Of a stretch of 20,881 nucleotides of DNA, positions 15,012 to 20,881 are shown piece by piece (position 1 is the stretch's first letter; the number at the start of each line of letters is the position of its first letter). Source of the DNA: JABDDM01 sp038240295 (GTDB taxonomy: Bacteria; Bacteroidota; Ignavibacteria; Palsa-1295); assembly GCA_038240295.1 (NCBI GenBank), contig JBBSDW010000044.1, positions 1 to 20,881 of the forward strand. Reading direction: 5' to 3'. A model generated the notes under the pieces. That model had not been told where the DNA came from, did no database searches, and saw only the letters and a list, made by a program, of their open reading frames with translations. Made by a program: the position numbers and the translations under genes.

Positions 15012-16613
15012 TTACCAGAACAAAACCTTTCTTCGGCTGAGAAGTTCAAGGGAATCGGTTGTGACTTTCGAGCCGATCATTCGTTTTATTCCATACTGTT
15101 CGGTAAGCCCTCGGTCGAGCAATCCCTGATATCCGTTGATCGTGCCAGGAAAATCGAGCAATGCATCGACACCCATGCTATCGAGATAGCGATGCATATT
15201 CCCCTGAACGAGATAGGGATAGATCGCCCAATTGACAACGCCATCCAGATCCTGAACGCTCACCGAATCCGAACCAAAAAAACTGTAGTACCCAGAGTTG
15301 AACGCACCGATCGAAGCGCGCTCTTTGACATTTTCAAGCGACTCCGCAACCGAAAGCATCAACGCCTGCGACGGATAACGCGGAGCCCTCCACTCCTGCA
15401 CGTCCAGCGCCAACGTACCAAGCAGCGTTCCGATGAGCAATAGTCTGCTCCACCGATGCACAAAAACATGACCAACAAGCGAGTAAGCAATTGCTGCCCC
15501 AAAGACTACGGAGACAATTGGCAGAAGTTGCAGCACATACCAATCTCGAATAAATCCACGAGCGACGGAGTGATAGACGATCAACAACAGTGCACCAAAA
15601 AGCGGCGGCAGCAATCCGGAGCCTGAGAGCCTCGCCATGAACTCAGTGCGCTTTTTCTGCAACATCGGGAGCGCGATTGCAACGAGCGAAATTCCGGAGG
15701 CTGTGAAGAAAAAGGGCTTGAGCAAATTGCGGGCGGCCTCGCGAATGAGATAGAGCGTTTTGCCTCCGCTTGGATAGATTGCCGCAAGCTTCTTCATCGC
15801 AAAGAACGGCACCGCATTAGCGCTCACCTGAACGATCGATCCAAACGTTACCCAATTCCAGATCAACCACGGAAGCACCACCATGAGCGCGATCAATGCG
15901 GAGACTCCGATTGCACGCCAGAGAACACACACCTCACGACGATGTAGCAATAGAAGCACAACGACCGACACAAGCTCGATGATCGCGAAGTCTGTTCGGG
16001 CTAAAAAGAGCAATCCGTTTAACAATCCGAACCGAAGGAGTGCACGCTTCTCGGTAGTGCCTTGCATGCTAAAGACCCTCGCCGAGAGTCCGTCGCGATA
16101 GAGCGAGCAATAAAGGCTGAGCCACAAAAGCAGTACGAACGAAGCAAGCGTCGTCTCAAGGCCATTGATCCCGCGAACGATCACCGCCGCATTCAGTGCG
16201 TAGCTGATGACTGCGATCAGAAGTGCCCTGCTGCGTAATTGTGCTTCGACTGCATCGATCAGCTGCAGCACCAACCGAATGATCAGCCAAATATTCAGAA
16301 TGTCAAGCAGCGTCTGAAACGTCAGCAGCGTATTGATGAACGCCCACGGAGCAAGCTTGACAAATGCAAGCGGCAACATCACAACCAGCCAGAGCGGGTG
16401 AAATCCGTTTGTCGGCGTTACGCCGTCGAAGGAAATTCCATGTCCGAGTGCGAATTGCTTTGCAATCGTAAAATAATACAGCGCATCGTCTGGCAGACGA
16501 AACATCGCGATCTGATCGTGCGGCAGAAAAAGCATCGCAATGCGCACGAGCGCACCGATTACGAAGATCGATCGAACGGCATTGGGAATGCGAAGCGAAT
16601 CGGTCGAGGGCAA
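15012..16613 (-). CDS. GT-C type polytopic membrane glycosyltransferase
   Basis: A 533-residue protein with about ten hydrophobic segments over residues 12-390 and a C-terminal soluble part. Near the N-terminus, FRLPDDALYYFTIAKQFALG, then HGISFDGVTPTNGFHPLW (about 38-75), is the conserved loop of a large family of predicted glycosyltransferases; the Asp pair at 42-43 matches the catalytic acidic motif of GT-C enzymes, which use polyprenyl-phosphate sugars on the outer face of the inner membrane. The tail contains AFNSGYYSFFG and VVNWAIYPYLVQG, also usual in this family. The acceptor (glycolipid, polysaccharide or protein) is unknown. The start is TTG with AAAGAG just upstream, so it is slightly uncertain. 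It sits 82 bp before the PorV/PorQ-family gene on the same strand. Confidence 0.8.
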   Translation of the reverse strand: MPSTDSLRIPNAVRSIFVIGALVRIAMLFLPHDQIAMFRLPDDALYYFTIAKQFALGHGISFDGVTPTNGFHPLWLVVMLPLAFVKLAPWAFINTLLTFQTLLDILNIWLIIRLVLQLIDAVEAQLRSRALLIAVISYALNAAVIVRGINGLETTLASFVLLLWLSLYCSLYRDGLSARVFSMQGTTEKRALLRFGLLNGLLFLARTDFAIIELVSVVVLLLLHRREVCVLWRAIGVSALIALMVVLPWLIWNWVTFGSIVQVSANAVPFFAMKKLAAIYPSGGKTLYLIREAARNLLKPFFFTASGISLVAIALPMLQKKRTEFMARLSGSGLLPPLFGALLLIVYHSVARGFIRDWYVLQLLPIVSVVFGAAIAYSLVGHVFVHRWSRLLLIGTLLGTLALDVQEWRAPRYPSQALMLSVAESLENVKERASIGAFNSGYYSFFGSDSVSVQDLDGVVNWAIYPYLVQGNMHRYLDSMGVDALLDFPGTINGYQGLLDRGLTEQYGIKRMIGSKVTTDSLELLSRRKVLFW

Positions 16614-16683
16614 GTTCTCTTTCAGGTTCGAGCGAGCGTTGTTAACGGGTCTTTACTGAGAACGAATATAGAACATGCCCGGG

Positions 16684-17646
16684 CTACCCGCGCGGATGGA
16701 ACGTGCGGTGGACTTCTTTCAGGTACGAACGATCGACGTGCGTGTAGATCTCTGTCGTCGAAATATCGGCGTGACCGAGCATTTCCTGCACGATCCTGAG
16801 ATCGGCACCGCCCTCGAGAAGATGCGTCGCGAACGAATGTCTGAACGTGTGCGGCGATAGGCGCTTCTCGATCTTCGCCAGTCCCGCATATTCCTGCATT
16901 AGATCGTAGATCGTCATTCGCGAAAGCGCAGTGCCCCGCTTTTGATTCAAAAAGATCGCATCCGTGCGCTTACCAGGCTTCATGAGCCGCGGACGAACGG
17001 TGCTCAAGTATCGCTCCATGGCTTCTCGCGCCGGTCGGCCGATCGGCACGACCCGCTCTTTACTTCCTTTTCCAAACAGCTTGACCAATCCATCTTCAAG
17101 CCAGATCTGCGTTAGCGTTAGCGTCGTAAGCTCCGAAACTCGTGCGCCCGAAGCATAGAGAAATTCCAGGATCGCTTTATCGCGAACTCCCTTTTGTGTT
17201 CCGAGATCGGGCTGAGCGAGCATCGCTTCAACTTCAGCGATCGTCAACACATCGGGAAGCTTGCGCCGCGCAGTTTTTACTTCGAGCGTTTCGGTTGGAT
17301 CGATGAGCAGCAATCGCTCGGTTAAAAGATATCGATAGAACCCTCGGAGCGAAGAGATCTGTCTGGTAATGCTCGTCCGTTCGAGCCCAAGTTCACCGAG
17401 CGAGCGAATGAATTTCTGTAGATCACTGGACTTCGCCCGTTCGACCGGCACTTTGAATGGAGCAAGAAACGATTCGAGTTTTTTCAGATCGCGCTCGTAG
17501 GCTTCAAGTGAATTTGGCGAGAGCCCCCGCTCGATCCGAAGAAAATGGAGATAGGTCGCGATGAGCGAACGCGGCTCACGTGCTCCCGTTCGGACACGAT
17601 CGGACTCCTCGAGAATCGAATACAGCGTCCGTTTTGAACGCTTCAC
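16684..17646 (-). CDS. xerD: XerC/XerD-type tyrosine recombinase
   Basis: A 320-residue site-specific recombinase, probably for chromosome dimer resolution at dif with a partner Xer. The N-terminal SAM-like core-binding domain spans about 25-115 (FLRIERGLSPNSLEAYERDL) and the catalytic domain about 130-320. All catalytic residues are present: R169 (SGARVSEL), K193 (GKGSKERVVP), H266 and R269 (SPHTFRHSFATHL), H292 (LGHADISTTEIYTH) and nucleophile Y301. The R-K spacing (24) and the H-Y spacing (9) equal those of E. coli XerD. The start is GTG immediately after the TAA of the HD phosphohydrolase gene, with no spacer, so translation is probably coupled. The N-terminus is about 20 residues longer than usual. 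XerC versus XerD cannot be settled here. Confidence 0.92.
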   Translation of the reverse strand: MKRSKRTLYSILEESDRVRTGAREPRSLIATYLHFLRIERGLSPNSLEAYERDLKKLESFLAPFKVPVERAKSSDLQKFIRSLGELGLERTSITRQISSLRGFYRYLLTERLLLIDPTETLEVKTARRKLPDVLTIAEVEAMLAQPDLGTQKGVRDKAILEFLYASGARVSELTTLTLTQIWLEDGLVKLFGKGSKERVVPIGRPAREAMERYLSTVRPRLMKPGKRTDAIFLNQKRGTALSRMTIYDLMQEYAGLAKIEKRLSPHTFRHSFATHLLEGGADLRIVQEMLGHADISTTEIYTHVDRSYLKEVHRTFHPRG

Positions 17647-19977
17647 TTAGGCTGGCGCATTCTCGCGCATGTCCGTCGGCTGACGATCGGCGCGCTTGGT
17701 ACGTTTGCCGTCGTCGTGAAGGTTGGGCGTCGGATAAACGATCCGCGCATGGTGCATCCCGACGAGCAATCGCGCGAAGATCGAACGAACGATCGTGAGG
17801 TCGCGGATCGTAAGGTCGCAATCATCAAGCTGGCCTTCATCGAAGCGCTCGCGAACGAGCCGGTCGATCGCAAGCTCCATCACTTCCAGCGAAGGCTCGA
17901 ACGACTGTTGGGCGACCGTTCGTGCAACCGCTTCCGACGCATCGGCAAGCATAACGATCGCTGTTTCCTTCGAAGCCGGCTTTGGTCCCGGATAGCGAAA
18001 CATCGCCTCATTGAGCACAGCGGTCGGCGAAAGCTTCAGTGCCGATTCGTAAAAAAAACTGATGCGGCGAGTGCCGTGATGCATCGGGATAAATTCGATG
18101 AGCTTTTCCGGTAAGTTGTGCGCACGTGCGAGTGCGATCCCTTCGACGACATGCCGGCGAATGTGCTCCGCGCTTTCTTCCGGCGTAAACGAGGCGTGAA
18201 TGTTGCCCGCTTCGTTCGATTGGTTCTCGATAAAATCGGTCGGTTCGACAAGTTTGCCAATATCGTGAAAATACGCTCCGACCTTCGCAAGCAGACCGTT
18301 CGCGCCTATCGCTGCTGCTGCATTCTCCGATAGCTGTGCAACGAGCATCGTATGCTGATACGTACCCGGTGCACGGAGCGCAAGTTCTTTGAGCAGCGGA
18401 TGATTGATCGTATCGAATTCGGTGAGTTTCAAATCGCTCATCGTGTCGAAGATCGATTCGACAGCGATCAGCACCGCGAATGTTAATACCGGAGAGATCA
18501 ACGAATTCATCGATGCCGCGAGAAGCTGATAGCCCGTTTCGGCAAGCGGCGTCGAACGTTCGAGCGCGAGCGCAGTGATCGCGATCAGGTACCCCAGAAA
18601 GATATACGCGATGCTCTGGAACAACTGCGAGCGGCTTCGAAGATCGCGTACCGTATAAGCGGCGAACGCCCCTGCCGCAAGGCCTGCAAGCGCCACGGAA
18701 TAATCATTACCTCGGATGCCGGCGACGATAAGCGCTGTCACGACCGTACCGTAGAATCCGGTTCGCGAATCGAACAGGATCGTCAGCAGCATGCTCGCGA
18801 CAGGTATCAGGATCAGATACTCCATCGGAAAATCGAGATGCACACCAACCGATAAATACGCAAGCACGGCCGGGAAGAGCAGGATCAGACCAAGCAGCAG
18901 AAGCTGTGCATTGTCGTTATAGATCCTTCGGCGAATAAAGCGAAGATAGAGCACGACGAGCATCAGAATAACGATGGCGTGTCCGATCGTACCAAGAATT
19001 CGGGTGAATTGCGAGACCGTGCCACCACGCTCGAAGCGGGCTTCGGCAAGACTTTGAAGTTCGTTCTTGCTCTGTGCGTTGATGAGGCTGCCGCGAGTGA
19101 GAATGAGTTGACCTTCCCGGACCATCCCGTCGGTGCGCAAAACTCTTCGCTCGAGTTCATCCGCGCTCTCACGCGTGAGTTCTGCGTTGAATATGATGCG
19201 TGGCTGCAGCGCGGCTCCGACAAGTTTGCCAAGCGCATGGACGAGCGTTGCCGGCCGCTGCACTTTCTTTTCGATCTGCGCATAAAGCCGGTTCGTCGCT
19301 TCATCCATCGTAATGACCGAGCTGCGTGGCACAACAGTCTCTTCGGATGGGCGCGTACGCAGCGAGATGGATGGCGAACTCGAAAGCGAATCGCTGGCCG
19401 GAGTCGAGCGGGCAATCAGCGACCCCGATTCCGTTTCGTCAAGCATCTTTACGAGTGTCGGCTGCAGATCGAGCAAAGCCGAGTGACCTTGTCCCCTGCC
19501 GCTATTGCCAAATGACTCAAAATCCAGAAGCGCGCTCCATTCGTCGGCGGAAAGATTCAACTCCTTCATCGAATCAGCAAGTGCAACCTGCTTGATCGTA
19601 TCCTTGATCGCACTTCCAAGCATTGACTGCAGCCGGTCGCTCGACTCAATGAGATACCTGACGGCTTTAGAACTCGCAGCTGAATCCACGAGATAAACCG
19701 GCAGCAAGTCCTCACGAGCATGCGTAAGTTCGCGTTTGATCTGCGCAGGATCCTTTTTTATGGCGAAGGAGAAGGGCGCAATAACGTCATCGTTCGTCCA
19801 GAGTGCGCCGATCGAATAGGTGGAAACGCCTTGTGAATTCGGCCGGGGAAAGAGCGCCGCGATCGCGAGCGTGGTCGTGATACCGATCACCCAGCGGATC
19901 GTCTTTGTATGCCGCCACTTTGGTTGCTGCGCCTCACGGCGTAATTTACGGACGACGTCTTTTGCGCGTTCTTTCAT
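17647..19977 (-). CDS. 7TM-HD family phosphohydrolase, probable c-di-AMP phosphodiesterase (PgpH-like)
   Basis: A 776-residue membrane enzyme. It has a transmembrane helix at about 28-44, an extracytoplasmic 7TMR-HDED domain (about 60-325), seven helices (about 329-510) and a cytoplasmic HD domain (about 525-740). Metal and catalytic residues seen: H542 (TYQHTML), H571 and D572 (GAYFHDIGKL), H609 (HIRRHVVEG), H633 and H634 (PMHHGT) and D679 (MLADASEAV). Their order and spacing closely follow Listeria PgpH, which hydrolyses c-di-AMP. That activity is inferred by family; no other c-di-AMP gene is in the window. A diverged, Ser-rich insertion (about 183-222) lies in the outer domain, and about 25 charged residues form a disordered tail. 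It directly abuts the Xer gene. Confidence 0.93.
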   Translation of the reverse strand: MKERAKDVVRKLRREAQQPKWRHTKTIRWVIGITTTLAIAALFPRPNSQGVSTYSIGALWTNDDVIAPFSFAIKKDPAQIKRELTHAREDLLPVYLVDSAASSKAVRYLIESSDRLQSMLGSAIKDTIKQVALADSMKELNLSADEWSALLDFESFGNSGRGQGHSALLDLQPTLVKMLDETESGSLIARSTPASDSLSSSPSISLRTRPSEETVVPRSSVITMDEATNRLYAQIEKKVQRPATLVHALGKLVGAALQPRIIFNAELTRESADELERRVLRTDGMVREGQLILTRGSLINAQSKNELQSLAEARFERGGTVSQFTRILGTIGHAIVILMLVVLYLRFIRRRIYNDNAQLLLLGLILLFPAVLAYLSVGVHLDFPMEYLILIPVASMLLTILFDSRTGFYGTVVTALIVAGIRGNDYSVALAGLAAGAFAAYTVRDLRSRSQLFQSIAYIFLGYLIAITALALERSTPLAETGYQLLAASMNSLISPVLTFAVLIAVESIFDTMSDLKLTEFDTINHPLLKELALRAPGTYQHTMLVAQLSENAAAAIGANGLLAKVGAYFHDIGKLVEPTDFIENQSNEAGNIHASFTPEESAEHIRRHVVEGIALARAHNLPEKLIEFIPMHHGTRRISFFYESALKLSPTAVLNEAMFRYPGPKPASKETAIVMLADASEAVARTVAQQSFEPSLEVMELAIDRLVRERFDEGQLDDCDLTIRDLTIVRSIFARLLVGMHHARIVYPTPNLHDDGKRTKRADRQPTDMRENAPA

Positions 19978-20056
19978 TCAATCTGTGAGTGATCCTTCGG
20001 CGCCCGGCCATTGCCGACGTAATACGGCCAAACGTACCGCGTGACTCAACGTCCGC

Positions 20057-20605
20057 TTATTTCTCAGCGAGAAGCGGCTTGACCATATCTTCGAGCACAT
20101 CTTTTCTGCGCATCCCGACGTAGTGCGTGCGGATCACGCCCTTCCGGTCGATCAGGAATGTCACGGGAATCACATTCATTTCCCCATAATTCTTGACGAG
20201 CGAAGCATCGGGCAACAGGATCGGGTACGGAATTTTTGCTGAAGCAACGAAGGGCTTTACCTTCGAGAGTCCATCGTCATCGAGCGCGATACCGATAAAC
20301 TGCACACCTTTGCCTCCCAATTCACTTTGAAGTTCGGCAAAGTCGGGAAGCTCCTTGCGGCATGGCGGGCACCACGTAGCCCAGAAATTGAGCACGACCA
20401 CTTTGCCTTTGAAGTCGCTCAAATGCACCGTGTTACCATTGACATCCTTGAGCGAAAAGTCCGGAGCCGGCTTATCGTCCTGCACGGCGATACTGTTTTC
20501 CTTGACCAGCTGGTCGGCTTTCGTGACCTGCGATTGATACGAGGATCCGCCAAGCGCAAGGAGCGATGCGCCGAAGAGGATCGTAACGATTTTATTGAGT
20601 TTCAT
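20057..20605 (-). CDS. TlpA/ResA-like thiol-disulfide oxidoreductase
   Basis: A 182-residue thioredoxin-fold protein, periplasmic and membrane-tethered or secreted by its N-terminal hydrophobic segment (about 5-20). Seen: the AhpC/TSA-Redoxin start APDFSLKDVNGNTVHLSDFK, the active site NFWATWCPPCRKELP with C79 and C82, and the cis-proline P147 in VIPVTFLID. The family reduces periplasmic disulfides, for example in cytochrome c maturation or cell-wall proteins. The signal region lacks a cysteine, so it is not a lipoprotein. No cytochrome c or CcdA gene is present in the window. The gene is 79 bp upstream of the 7TM-HD gene on the same strand. The ATG has GGAG only about 16 bases upstream, too far for a strong site. 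Confidence 0.93.
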   Translation of the reverse strand: MKLNKIVTILFGASLLALGGSSYQSQVTKADQLVKENSIAVQDDKPAPDFSLKDVNGNTVHLSDFKGKVVVLNFWATWCPPCRKELPDFAELQSELGGKGVQFIGIALDDDGLSKVKPFVASAKIPYPILLPDASLVKNYGEMNVIPVTFLIDRKGVIRTHYVGMRRKDVLEDMVKPLLAEK

Positions 20606-20687
20606 AATGTCGTCGGTATGACTCCTTACAAGCAGCCAAACCGTACTAAACTAAGCCAGAATAAGGCAAAATGAATCCACCAAGTGT

Positions 20688-20709
20688 AGGTCGGGTTTCA
20701 ACCCGACCT
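20688..20709. repeat. REP-like palindrome upstream of the TlpA-like gene
   Basis: AGGTCGGGTT-TC-AACCCGACCT: 10-bp perfect arms around a 2-base centre. GACCCGACC occurs again about 30 bp further right (20730-20738). It lies 83 bp before the TlpA-like start on the upstream side. It probably belongs to a dispersed repeat family or terminates a gene beyond the window. Confidence 0.65.
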
Positions 20710-20847
20710 CGAATCCCGACAAAGCGAACGACCCGACCATCATCTCCACATCCGCGACGAAGAATCCCACCTTTCGTTCGCATGACTGCAACCACCGAGC
20801 CAAGACCGATCATACTTCATAACTCAAATTTCATACTTGCCCCACCA

Positions 20848-20881
20848 CCCTCTCCCTAAATCCCTCTCCCATTCGTCGGGC
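20848..20881. repeat. Partial REP-like repeat cut by the window edge
   Basis: Two direct copies of CCCTCTCCC (20848-20856 and 20862-20870) separated by TAAAT, then ATTCGTCGGG at the edge. This resembles common intergenic repeats in which CCCTCTCCC is followed by a matching GGGAGAGGG arm; that second arm would be outside the window. It shares the CTCTCC core with the 180-bp element at 2876-3055. Confidence 0.45.

Noticed and set aside
20848..20870. CRISPR-like direct repeats CCCTCTCCC
   Set aside because: Only two 9-bp copies with a 5-bp spacer; no array and no cas genes.

Overview
The window looks like chromosome from a Gram-negative member of the Bacteroidota/FCB group. A Kapabacteria- or Ignavibacteria-like lineage is my best guess, by inference only. 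Three things point there: a secreted protein with a type IX secretion (T9SS) C-terminal sorting domain, a PorV/PorQ-family outer-membrane protein, and a DUF6702 protein beside a HupE/UreJ protein. Most starts also lack a clear Shine-Dalgarno sequence. I see no rRNA, tRNA, CRISPR array, phage or transposase gene.

Layout, left to right. The 3' end of sucC (2-448, +) converges with a large T9SS cargo protein (514-2592, -), and the two share a perfect 16-bp hairpin. A gene-poor stretch (2593-3346) holds a 180-bp element with 34-bp perfect terminal inverted repeats. A plus-strand block follows: an OmpA-family outer-membrane protein (3347-4840), then a tight MacA/MacB-like export operon of adaptor, ATPase and two separate FtsX-type permeases (5154-9445). 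After a second inverted-repeat element (9462-9619), every confident gene from 9629 to 20605 is on the minus strand.

In transcription order the minus-strand block is: a TlpA/ResA-like thioredoxin; a 7TM-HD phosphohydrolase (PgpH-like) abutting a XerC/D tyrosine recombinase; a GT-C type membrane glycosyltransferase; a PorV/PorQ-family T9SS protein; three small hydrophilic stress-type proteins (an S/G/Q/N-rich protein, a KGG-domain protein and a basic 79-residue protein) with their own terminators; and a TPR - DUF6702 - HupE operon with overlapping or closely spaced genes.

Much of the window concerns the cell envelope: T9SS cargo and a T9SS-associated barrel, OmpA, ABC export, a membrane glycosyltransferase, redox maintenance and c-di-AMP turnover. 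The regions I find least explained are the small-protein cassette at 12498-13538, whose three proteins all carry KGG tripeptides and, unlike most neighbours, good ribosome binding sites; the TPR-DUF6702-HupE operon at 9629-12116; and the two inverted-repeat elements. None of these is proven to be a new system from sequence alone.
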